From positions 1-9,597 of the forward strand of contig JBIKLI010000154.1 in the NCBI GenBank assembly GCA_044359885.1: 9,597 nucleotides of DNA, in the 5' to 3' direction. This document shows positions 1-5,899 of this stretch, piece after piece. Positions within the stretch are counted from its first letter, which is position 1, and each line of letters starts with the position of its first letter. The DNA comes from CAIOSQ01 sp044359885. GTDB lineage: Bacteria; Pseudomonadota; Alphaproteobacteria; CACIAM-22H2. A program made the position numbers and the translations under genes. The notes under the pieces are model-generated. The model was not told where the DNA came from, made no database searches, and was given only the letters and a program-made list of their open reading frames with translations.

Positions 1-305
1 TGCAGACCTACAAGTCGCTGCAGGACATCATCGCGATCCTGGGCATGGACGAGCTTTCGGAAGAGGACAAGCTGATCGTCTCGCGCGCGCGCAAGATCCA
101 GCGCTTCCTGTCCCAGCCTTTCCACGTCGCCGAGGTCTTCACGGGCACGCCGGGCGTGCTGGTCAAGCTCGAGGACTCGATCAAGGGCTTCAAGAAGATC
201 GTGGCCGGCGAGTGCGACGACATGCCGGAAGCCGCCTTCTACATGGTCGGGACGATCGAAGAGGCGATGGCCAAGGCGCGCAAGATGGCCGCCGAGGCGG
301 CCTGA
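1..305 (+). CDS. atpD: F1F0 ATP synthase subunit beta, C-terminal 100 residues (5'-truncated by window)
   Basis: This is the C-terminal end of the catalytic beta subunit of F1-ATPase, which makes ATP on the cytoplasmic face of the inner membrane. The reading frame is open from base 3 to a TGA at 303-305, giving 100 visible residues; bases 1-2 belong to a codon cut by the window edge. The family's DELSEED motif, which contacts the rotating gamma subunit, is at visible residues 16-22. It is followed by the conserved stretch SRARKIQRFLSQPFHVAEVF and the usual helical C terminus. The nucleotide-binding P-loop lies upstream, outside the window. atpC follows after 52 bases, the usual last pair of an alphaproteobacterial F1 operon (normally atpHAGDC). 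Identification is close to certain. Confidence 0.97.
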   Translation, partial: QTYKSLQDIIAILGMDELSEEDKLIVSRARKIQRFLSQPFHVAEVFTGTPGVLVKLEDSIKGFKKIVAGECDDMPEAAFYMVGTIEEAMAKARKMAAEAA

Positions 306-357
306 TCGCCGTCAGCCCCAGCCAGCGCCGTCCAGATCCAGACGAGGACCGAGGCCA

Positions 358-756
358 ATGACCGAGAAAGTCGAGTTCGAGCTGGTCAGCCCCGAGCGCC
401 TGCTCGTCGCCAAGGCCGTCGACATGGTCGTGGTCCCGGGGACGGAGGGAGATTTCGGCGTTCTGCGTGGCCATGCGCCGCTGATCTCGACGTTGCGGCT
501 GGGTGTGATCGACATCCACGACGCCGGCGCGGTCGCCGAGCGGATCTTCGTCGCCGGCGGTTTCGCCGAGGTGACCGCCGAGCGTTGCACGGTCCTCGCC
601 GAGCAGGCGGTACGGGTCGGCGATCTGGACCGGGCGACCGTCGAGGTCGAGCTGAAGAGCCTGCGCGACCGTCTGGCGGTCGCCGGCGACGACGCGGAGC
701 GCATGGCGCTGGCGTCGGGCATCGCCGTCGCCGAGGCCAAGCTCGCCTGTCTCTGA
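358..756 (+). CDS. atpC: F1F0 ATP synthase subunit epsilon
   Basis: Epsilon is the small central-stalk subunit of F1, which links gamma to the c-ring and can inhibit ATP hydrolysis. The 132-residue length is normal for the family. The N-terminal beta-sandwich begins FELVSPERLL (residues 7-16) and contains the signature VVPGTEGDFGVLRGHAPL at about residues 25-42. The C-terminal helical part, about residues 88-131, is rich in Ala, Glu and Arg as expected. The ATG at 358 is preceded by a GAGG at 344-347 with 10 bases of spacing. A second GAGG at 351-354 is too close to act. It lies 52 bases after atpD and is the last gene of the ATP synthase operon. A strong GC-rich hairpin starts six bases after its stop codon. 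Confidence 0.96.
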   Translation: MTEKVEFELVSPERLLVAKAVDMVVVPGTEGDFGVLRGHAPLISTLRLGVIDIHDAGAVAERIFVAGGFAEVTAERCTVLAEQAVRVGDLDRATVEVELKSLRDRLAVAGDDAERMALASGIAVAEAKLACL

Positions 757-761
757 GCCGG

Positions 762-792
762 ACCGGCGCGCCAGGGTCCTGGCGGCGCCGGT
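762..792 (+). terminator. GC-rich hairpin after atpC, probable end of the atp operon
   Basis: Bases 762-774 can pair with 779-792 around a GGTC loop (775-778), with one bulged base, giving a stem of about 13 pairs made almost only of G and C. It sits between the atpC stop and the Shine-Dalgarno sequence of the next gene. No run of Ts follows, so it is not a textbook intrinsic terminator. It could instead protect the 3' end of the message or only weaken read-through. Confidence 0.5.
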
Positions 793-815
793 ATCGGGTT
801 CCTATATGAATTGGC

Positions 816-821
816 CGGAGG
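816..821 (+). promoter_or_regulatory. Shine-Dalgarno site fixing the start of the diiron protein gene
   Basis: The sequence CGGAGG lies 10 bases before the ATG at 832. An in-frame TTG at 811 would extend the protein by seven residues, but it overlaps this ribosome binding site. The ATG is therefore the better start. Confidence 0.7.
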
Positions 822-831
822 CAGACCGCCC

Positions 832-1650
832 ATGGCCAACTGGACCCCTGACACCGTCGACTGGTCGCGTTTCGACGCGGCACGCGTGTCGCCCGCTCTG
901 CTGGCGATCGCCAAGGCGGCAGCGCTGGTCGAGAACAACGGACGCGACTACGCCCGGTATCTGGCCGGCGTCTTCGCCGACGATCCGGAGTTCCAGGCGG
1001 CAGCGGCCCGTTGGGCCGAGGAAGAGGTCCGTCACGGTGCAGCGCTGGCGCGCTGGGCGATGCTTGCAGATCCGCGATGGGACTTTGCCGCGGCGGCGGC
1101 CCGGTTCACCGCCGGTTATCGGGTCGATATCGATGCGACGCGTTCGGTGCGGGGCTCGCGGACGGGCGAGTTGATCGCGCGCTGCATCGTCGAGACCGGG
1201 ACGAGTTCGTATTACGGTGCCATCGCGGATGCCGCCGAGGAACCGGTCCTGGCGGAGATCTGCCGGCGCATCGCCGCGGACGAATTCCGCCATTACAAGC
1301 TGTTCTACGACCACATGCGCCGCTATCAGACGCGCGAGCGCCTCGGCAGGCTTGGCCGACTGCGTGTCGGCCTCGGCCGGCTGATCGAGGCGGGTGACGA
1401 CGAACTCGCCTACGCCTTCTTCGCGGCCAACGCGCCGGCAGACGCCATCTACGACCGGCGGACATGGAGCCGGGCCTATGAACGCCTCGCCTATGCGCTC
1501 TACCGCCCCGGCCATGTCGCGCGCGGCGTCGCGATGGCCATGAAGGCCGTCGGCCTGCCGTCCAATGGCCGGCTGCATGCCGTCATATGGCAGCTCGCGG
1601 CCAGGGCGCTGACGTGGCGCGCGCGCCGTCTGTCGGCGCGAACGGCCTGA
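832..1650 (+). CDS. Ferritin-like diiron protein, acyl-ACP-desaturase-like
   Basis: This 272-residue protein has the ligand layout of a carboxylate-bridged diiron four-helix bundle: E34 in a first helix, E65-x-x-H68 in EEEVRHGAAL, E121 in a third helix (ETGTSSYYGA), and E151-x-x-H154 in AEICRRIAADEFRHYKLF. The second and fourth motifs resemble the EENRHGD and IAADEKRHE motifs of soluble acyl-ACP desaturases, so iron-dependent O2 chemistry on a carrier-bound acyl chain is possible. It is shorter than plant stearoyl-ACP desaturases (about 360 residues). The C-terminal 90 residues are Arg- and Ala-rich and I do not recognise them. There is no signal peptide or clear membrane segment. It follows the atp operon with its own ribosome binding site and converges with the ornithine decarboxylase gene. 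Diiron fold: confident. Substrate: unknown. A rubrerythrin-like or other oxidase role is the alternative. Confidence 0.82.
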   Translation: MANWTPDTVDWSRFDAARVSPALLAIAKAAALVENNGRDYARYLAGVFADDPEFQAAAARWAEEEVRHGAALARWAMLADPRWDFAAAAARFTAGYRVDIDATRSVRGSRTGELIARCIVETGTSSYYGAIADAAEEPVLAEICRRIAADEFRHYKLFYDHMRRYQTRERLGRLGRLRVGLGRLIEAGDDELAYAFFAANAPADAIYDRRTWSRAYERLAYALYRPGHVARGVAMAMKAVGLPSNGRLHAVIWQLAARALTWRARRLSARTA

Positions 1651-1681
1651 TGTCCCGGCAGCCGGCCGGAGGCGGGCGGCC

Positions 1682-2809
1682 TCAGACGCAGAAGGTCTTG
1701 AGCGGCTCGAAGCCGTTGAAGGCGACCGAGGCGTAGGTCGTGGTGTAGGCCCCGGCGCTCCGGATCTCCAGCTTGTCGCCGACCTGGAGATCGATCGGCA
1801 TCCGGTAGTCCGACTTCTCGTAGAGCACGTCCGCGGAATCGCAGGTCGGGCCGGCCAGGATGACACGCTCCAGCTTGCCCTTCCGCGGCGTGGAGATCGG
1901 GTACTGGATCGCTTCGTCCATGGTTTCGGCGAGGCCGCCGAACTTGCCGATGTCGAGATAGACCCAGCGCCGCGGATCGTTGCGGCCCTTGCGCGCGATC
2001 AGCACAACTTCCGTCTGGATGATGCCCGCGTCGCCGACCATCTGTCGTCCCGGCTCGACGATGATCTCGGGGATGCTGTTGCCGAAATGGCGGCTGAGCG
2101 ATTCGTGGATCGCCTCGCCATAGGCCGCCATCGTCGGCATGTCGCGGCGATAGCGCGCCGGGAAGCCGCCGCCGATGTTGAGCATGGACAGCTTCACGCC
2201 GCGCGCCTCGCATTCCTGGAAGATCCAGGCGGCCTGCGAGATCGCGTCGTCCCAGGCCTGCGGGTCCTTCTGCTGCGAGCCGACATGGAAGGAGACGCCG
2301 TGCGGGACCACGCCGCGCGCGGCGGCGTCGATCAGCAGATCGCGCGCCATCTCGATCTCGCAGCCGAACTTGCGGCTGAGGGGCCAGTCGGCGCCGACGC
2401 CCGAGGTCAGGATGCGGCAGAAGACCTTCGCACCGGGGGCCGCCTCGGCGAGCTTGTCGAGTTCGGCGCCGCTGTCGAAGGCGAACAGCTTGACACCGCG
2501 CGCATGCGCGGCCGCGATGTCGGTCTTCTTCTTGATCGTGTTCCCGTAGCTGATGCGATCGGCGCTGCCGCCGGCCGCCAGCACCATGTCGATCTCGTTG
2601 ACGCTGGCGGTGTCGAAGCTCGAACCCAGGCGCACCAGCAGCTTGAGGATCTCGGGTGCGGGATTGGCCTTGATCGCGTAGTAGATCCCGGCGGCCGGGA
2701 CCGCGTTGCGCAGCTTCCTATAGGCGTCCGCCACGATATCGAGATCGACGACGAGGCAGGGCGTCGCGGGGCGCTGCTCCGCAAGGAAGCGCTGGATCTT
2801 CTTGGTCAT
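1682..2809 (-). CDS. Ornithine decarboxylase, PLP-dependent, alanine-racemase fold (fold type III)
   Basis: The enzyme converts L-ornithine to putrescine in the cytoplasm and may also accept lysine, as some short bacterial members do. It has 375 residues, typical for the short bacterial form. Visible active-site elements are the PLP lysine K47 in YYAIKANP, HVGSQ at 175-179 (His stacks on PLP), GGGFP at 213-217 (phosphate binding), EPGR at 252-255, the Cys-Asp pair C323-D324 in GPTCDSADV, and Y355 before the closing FNGF. The ATG at 2809 has AAGGA 12 bases and AAGAAG a few bases upstream. The reading frame runs further upstream, but that part overlaps homospermidine synthase and lacks family sequence. 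The gene begins 29 bases after the homospermidine synthase stop on the same strand, so the two are very probably one operon; its product supplies the putrescine that enzyme uses. Confidence 0.93.
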   Translation of the reverse strand: MTKKIQRFLAEQRPATPCLVVDLDIVADAYRKLRNAVPAAGIYYAIKANPAPEILKLLVRLGSSFDTASVNEIDMVLAAGGSADRISYGNTIKKKTDIAAAHARGVKLFAFDSGAELDKLAEAAPGAKVFCRILTSGVGADWPLSRKFGCEIEMARDLLIDAAARGVVPHGVSFHVGSQQKDPQAWDDAISQAAWIFQECEARGVKLSMLNIGGGFPARYRRDMPTMAAYGEAIHESLSRHFGNSIPEIIVEPGRQMVGDAGIIQTEVVLIARKGRNDPRRWVYLDIGKFGGLAETMDEAIQYPISTPRKGKLERVILAGPTCDSADVLYEKSDYRMPIDLQVGDKLEIRSAGAYTTTYASVAFNGFEPLKTFCV

Positions 2810-2838
2810 TTCTTCTTGCGTTCCTTCTTGGTTCGGGG

Positions 2839-4260
2839 TCAGACGACGCGGAAGTTCTTGAACTGCCAGGGGTCGGCGCGGTCGAGGCTTTCGGGGAACA
2901 GCGCCTCGCGCCCGGCGAGCGGGGTCCAGTCGCTGTAGACCCCGGCCATCTCGCCGAGATAGGGCCGCGCGATGTCCAGCACCCGTGCATGGTCCATCTG
3001 GTCGGCTTCGACGATGCCGGCGCGCGGGTTCTCCAGCGCCCAGACGAGGCCCCCCAGAACGGCGGCGGTGACCTGCAGGCTGGTGGCGTTGTTGTAGGGC
3101 GCGATCCGGCGGGTCTCTTCGATCCCGAGACGCGAACCGAACCAGAATGCTCCCTTCGCGTGCCCCATCAGCAGGACGCCGAGTTCGTCGATGCCGCCGA
3201 CGATCTCGTCCATCATCAGCCGCTTTCGCTTCTGCAACGACCAATTCTTGCCCGCCAGCTCGTGCAGGCTGAGCACGGCATCGTCGCAGGGGTGATAGGC
3301 ATAATGGACCGTCGGCCGGTAGGCGACGGCCGCACCTTCGCGCAGGGTGTAGTAGTCGGCGATCGAGATCGACTCGTTGTGGGTGACGAGGAAGCCGTTA
3401 TACGCGCCCTCCAGCGGCGTCCAGCTGCGTACGCGCGTGCCGGCCCCTGGACGCATCAGATAGATCGCGGCATCGCAGCCGAAGCCGTGGCGCCGTCCGT
3501 CTTCGGGGAAATGCCGCTCGTGGGTTCCCCAGCCGAGTTCCGATGGCTGGGAACCCTCGCCGACGAATCCGTCGATCGACCAGGTGTTGACGAACTCGCC
3601 GCGCTCCTTCGCGATGCCGGCGATCTGGGTGTCGCGCTCGGCGATATGGATCACCTTGATCCCGAGATCGCGGGCGAGCCGGGCCCAGCCCTCGCGGTCG
3701 CGCGGCTGCAGGGCACGATGCCCGGTGTCATGCGCGATCGTCAGCAGCGCTTCCTTGACGAAATGCGAGACGAGTCCCGGATTGGCGCCATGGGTGAGCA
3801 CGGCGGTGGGACCGCCGGCATAGCGAGGCGCCAGGGCCAGCGCCGATTCCCTGAGCGCATAGTTCGAGCGCTGGGACGGCGTCAGGGCGGGGTCCGTGTA
3901 GCCGCCGGCCCAGGGCTCGATGCAGGTGTCGAGATAGAAGGCGCCGCGCTCCTGGGCGAACTCGATCAGGGCCACCGAGGAGACGTCGACCGAAAGATTG
4001 AGCAGAAAGTCGCCGGGGCCCAGCAGCGGCGAGAGCACGTCGCGATAATTCGCGCGCGTCAGCGCCATTTCCTGGAAGGCGATGCCATGGGCATGGGCGA
4101 CGTCGGCGCCGCGCGTTTCGGCGGTGACGATCGAGATCGCCGATGGCGGCATGTCGACATGCCGCAGGATCAGCGGCAGGACACCCTGACCGATCGAGCC
4201 GAAGCCGACGATGACGAGGCGGCCATAGAAGGCGACGTGACGCCTGGACAGGTCAGTCAT
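2839..4260 (-). CDS. hss: Homospermidine synthase (NAD-dependent)
   Basis: This enzyme joins two putrescine units into sym-homospermidine with release of ammonia, using NAD as a bound redox cofactor. The protein has 473 residues, against about 477 for the studied Blastochloris viridis enzyme. The Rossmann motif GFGSIGQG is at 19-26. THGANPGLVSHFVKEAL at 157-173 and GEGSQPSELGWGTHERHF at 234-251 are characteristic. Residues N160, E208, W227, E235 and H294 match, with an offset of two, the active-site positions I recall for the B. viridis enzyme; that numbering is from memory. The ATG at 4260 has an AGG five bases upstream. An in-frame ATG at 4323 would add 21 residues that look like translated leader, so I reject it. 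It is the first gene of a two-gene operon with ornithine decarboxylase, preceded by a 386-base gene-free leader region. Confidence 0.95.
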   Translation of the reverse strand: MTDLSRRHVAFYGRLVIVGFGSIGQGVLPLILRHVDMPPSAISIVTAETRGADVAHAHGIAFQEMALTRANYRDVLSPLLGPGDFLLNLSVDVSSVALIEFAQERGAFYLDTCIEPWAGGYTDPALTPSQRSNYALRESALALAPRYAGGPTAVLTHGANPGLVSHFVKEALLTIAHDTGHRALQPRDREGWARLARDLGIKVIHIAERDTQIAGIAKERGEFVNTWSIDGFVGEGSQPSELGWGTHERHFPEDGRRHGFGCDAAIYLMRPGAGTRVRSWTPLEGAYNGFLVTHNESISIADYYTLREGAAVAYRPTVHYAYHPCDDAVLSLHELAGKNWSLQKRKRLMMDEIVGGIDELGVLLMGHAKGAFWFGSRLGIEETRRIAPYNNATSLQVTAAVLGGLVWALENPRAGIVEADQMDHARVLDIARPYLGEMAGVYSDWTPLAGREALFPESLDRADPWQFKNFRVV

Positions 4261-4273
4261 CGGTGCCTCGCGC

Positions 4274-4317
4274 CACGTAGTCGTGTAGCGGGGCCGACCC
4301 CGTCGCGATGCGACGTG
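4274..4317 (-). promoter_or_regulatory. Folded leader hairpin just upstream of hss
   Basis: In the presumed 5' leader of the hss operon, 4289-4293 pairs with 4298-4302 (CGGGG with CCCCG around CCGA). Outside it, 4274-4278 pairs with 4313-4317 (CACGT with ACGTG), and further partial pairing lies between. The structure ends 14 bases before the start codon, so it sits just above the ribosome binding site and could influence translation. It could also be chance in GC-rich DNA. Confidence 0.35.
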
Positions 4318-4345
4318 AAGCAACCATAGACAGCTCCCATAAGGC

Positions 4346-4366
4346 GCCGGTCCACACTCGACCGGC
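4346..4366 (-). repeat. Second inverted repeat in the hss leader region
   Basis: GCCGGT at 4346-4351 pairs perfectly with ACCGGC at 4361-4366 around a nine-base loop. In the minus-strand transcript it would lie upstream of the folded element at 4274-4317. On its own it is a weak signal. Confidence 0.3.
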
Positions 4367-4464
4367 TCTACCGAACAGGACGCGTTCCGTCGTTGCTTGA
4401 CCCCGCTCTACGCTGATGTGGCGCGAGCTAGCCTAGGGCACGTGCGATTGGCGTCTGACGCACG

Positions 4465-4492
4465 CTATTACTTGAATCTGCGCGCCAAGCAA
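4465..4492 (-). promoter_or_regulatory. Weak candidate promoter for hss-odc
   Basis: Read on the minus strand, TTGCTT (4492-4487) and TAATAG (4470-4465) are separated by 16 bases. Each matches only three of six consensus bases. It is the best pair I can find upstream of hss and would give a leader of roughly 200 bases. Confidence is low. Confidence 0.2.
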
Positions 4493-4510
4493 GGGCAATC
4501 ATCGGCAACG

Positions 4511-4525
4511 CGCAAAATTTTTGCG
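4511..4525. repeat. AT-rich palindrome in the intergenic region, candidate operator
   Basis: CGCAAAA and TTTTGCG form a perfect inverted repeat around a single central T. The A/T run of nine stands out in very GC-rich DNA. It lies about 250 bases upstream of the hss start codon and 122 bases beyond the stop of the HTH/AT-hook gene. The gene-free stretch 4261-4646 otherwise holds the two leader hairpins, a six-base inverted repeat (4441-4446 with 4459-4464) and the hairpin at 4595-4619. I see no gene in it. Confidence 0.4.
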
Positions 4526-4594
4526 GCGTCGGCATCGGGCCGGGCATGCCGACGGCCAGGCGTCGTGCTTGGGGCGTCGCCGGTGAGGGGAGGA

Positions 4595-4619
4595 CCCGCC
4601 CGCGTGCGTCGCGGGCGGG
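4595..4619 (-). terminator. Perfect 10-bp hairpin after the HTH/AT-hook gene
   Basis: CCCGCCCGCG at 4595-4604 pairs perfectly with CGCGGGCGGG at 4610-4619 around a five-base loop. It begins 28 bases beyond the stop codon of the minus-strand gene at 4647-4976. Only short pyrimidine runs follow, not a T tract, so termination may be imperfect. Its position between two same-strand genes fits a transcript end separating the regulator from hss. Confidence 0.55.
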
Positions 4620-4646
4620 ATCGCCATAGCTCGTTTCGCGGCGCGT

Positions 4647-4976
4647 TCAGCGCTTGGCGAGTTGACGCTTCAGATGATCGATCTCCAGCATGAGATCGAC
4701 GACCATGATCTTGAGTCGGCTGTTCTCGTCCGCCGAGGCGGTCGGGGTCGCGGTCGCCACGGGCGCCACGGCCCGGGCAGGTGGGTTCTTCGAGCCCTTC
4801 GGACGGCCGCGCTTCGGGCCGGCGCTGGGCTTGTTCTCGCCGTACTTCGATTTCCAGTTGTAGAAGGTGGCGGATGAGATCTTGTGCTTCTTGATCAGTT
4901 CCGCGACCGGGACGCCGGCGTCCTGTTCTGCCAGAATCTGTCGGATGTTCTCTTCTGGTATCCGGGTTTTTGCCAT
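4647..4976 (-). CDS. Solo IS3-OrfA-like HTH protein with AT-hook and leucine-zipper-like coiled coil
   Basis: The 109-residue protein starts with a helix-turn-helix of the transposase-8 / IS3 OrfA type (about 6-46; core VAELIKKHKISSATFYNWKS). A basic AT-hook-like segment KRGRPKGSKN follows at 55-64 with the RGRP core, then an Ala/Pro/Thr linker (about 65-82). A C-terminal helix shows a clean heptad pattern: L88, V92, L95, I99, L102, L106. In IS3 elements OrfA is followed by OrfB with a DDE integrase core; none is present here, nor are terminal inverted repeats visible. This looks like a stand-alone DNA-binding protein, perhaps a domesticated OrfA that dimerises through its zipper. Base composition resembles the neighbours. 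The ribosome binding site is weak (GAGA about 10 bases upstream). Targets are unknown; hss-odc or its own promoter are guesses from position. A decayed insertion sequence is the alternative. Confidence 0.78.
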   Translation of the reverse strand: MAKTRIPEENIRQILAEQDAGVPVAELIKKHKISSATFYNWKSKYGENKPSAGPKRGRPKGSKNPPARAVAPVATATPTASADENSRLKIMVVDLMLEIDHLKRQLAKR

Positions 4977-5039
4977 GTCTGGTCTCGCTTTGGGTAAAGA
5001 GCCACGGTCCGAACCTACACCCGTTGGTTGACAAGTTCA

Positions 5040-5050
5040 GCAATTAATCA
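5040..5050. other. Short AT-rich patch upstream of the HTH/AT-hook gene
   Basis: Bases 5040-5050 (GCAATTAATCA) form an AT-rich patch with an AATT core, about 65 bases upstream of the regulator's start codon. A plus-strand TTGACA at 5028-5033 has no matching -10 box and no gene to drive. The gene-free stretch 4977-5237 otherwise shows only a 14-base GC palindrome at 5215-5228. I see no convincing promoter. Confidence 0.25.
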
Positions 5051-5237
5051 GGCCGCGATCGGCGGGGCCTGGAATGCGTCAGCGCCGACGCGCAAACCTT
5101 GTCTGCCCGCGGACTCTTTTCTTTCGCAGGATCCGGCGACATCACGGATCATCCTACCGGACCGGCAGTGGCGCCTAGGGACAGGCAGCCGCATGCGTCA
5201 TCGTGTCCGCATCGGCGCCGGCCGGCGCATGACCGAT

Positions 5238-5831
5238 TCAGACCGCGTCGCCCATCGCACCGCGCAGCGCCTCCGGGTCCCGGGCATCGACGACCCGGCA
5301 GGCGACGTCGCGCGGGAAACCGGCGCGCGCCATGGTGGCGAGGTCCCGGTCGCGCCAGATGGCGCGCGCGTCCTGCGGTCTGAAGGGCCCGAGGCGGCGG
5401 CGTCGCGCGAGGGCGACCGCCGCGCAAAGGTCGGGCGACGGCGTTTCCTCGGCGAGACCGGCGACCGCCTCGTCCGCACGCGCCGGATCGACGCCCTTGT
5501 CGCGCAGCGCCGCGCGGATCGCGGCGGTGGACCGGCCGCGTGCCAGCAGGCTGCGAGCCCTGGCTTCAGCGAAGCGCCGGTCGTCGAGCAGTCCCTGCGC
5601 CGCGAGCCGGTCGAGGACACGTGTCAGCGCGGCGCGCGCGTCGCCGGTCTCGCCCGCGCCAAGCCGCCCGCGCTTCTCGATACGGCGCGTCAGCACGCGC
5701 TCGACACCGCGGCGGGAGGCCGCGTAGCGGGCAAGGTAGTCGAGGGCCGCGCGTTCGAGCGCGTCGTCCTCCAGCCCGGCTGGCCGATCCGGAGCGGTCT
5801 GCGGCGGTTCATCGGGATCACGATCGTCCAT
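5238..5831 (-). CDS. recX: Regulatory protein RecX
   Basis: RecX binds RecA filaments and modulates, usually restrains, recombination and the SOS response. The 197-residue protein carries the family's tandem three-helix repeats. The first is at about 26-56 (ALDYLARYAASRRGVERVL). The most diagnostic is at about 72-115: LAAQGLLDDRRFAEARARS followed by RSTAAIRAALRDKGVD. A third lies at about 135-182. The first 20 residues are an acidic, Pro-rich tail that is probably disordered. AAGGA eight bases before the ATG at 5831 supports this start. recA is not beside it in this window, unlike the recA-recX operons of many bacteria. The gene is divergent from the ABC permease gene across 68 bases, in which I find no clear promoter or SOS box. 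Confidence 0.88.
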   Translation of the reverse strand: MDDRDPDEPPQTAPDRPAGLEDDALERAALDYLARYAASRRGVERVLTRRIEKRGRLGAGETGDARAALTRVLDRLAAQGLLDDRRFAEARARSLLARGRSTAAIRAALRDKGVDPARADEAVAGLAEETPSPDLCAAVALARRRRLGPFRPQDARAIWRDRDLATMARAGFPRDVACRVVDARDPEALRGAMGDAV

Positions 5832-5899
5832 CGGCCGGATCCTTGCACGCCTGCGCGCGCGTTGCAGCCGTCGCGCGGCGGGCGTAATCCTCGGGCGTC

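Noticed and set aside
1651..1681. Possible bidirectional terminator between the convergent diiron and decarboxylase genes
   Set aside because: Only a 5-bp stem (1664-1668 with 1677-1681) with an 8-base loop and no T tract; too weak to call.
4261..4323. Upstream ATG at 4323 as the homospermidine synthase start
   Set aside because: The added 21 residues do not resemble the family N terminus, and the ATG at 4260 has a ribosome binding site and gives the usual length.
2989..4329. 446-residue open frame on the plus strand opposite homospermidine synthase
   Set aside because: It is antisense to a gene with intact active-site motifs; composition is that of a shadow frame.
4397..4693. 98-residue plus-strand frame across the hss/regulator intergenic region
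   Set aside because: No ribosome binding site, no recognisable domain, and it runs through the hairpin and into the end of the HTH gene on the other strand.
5215..5228. Perfect 14-base GC palindrome just after the recX stop
   Set aside because: Allowing a loop leaves a 5-bp stem with no T tract; such palindromes arise by chance in GC-rich DNA.
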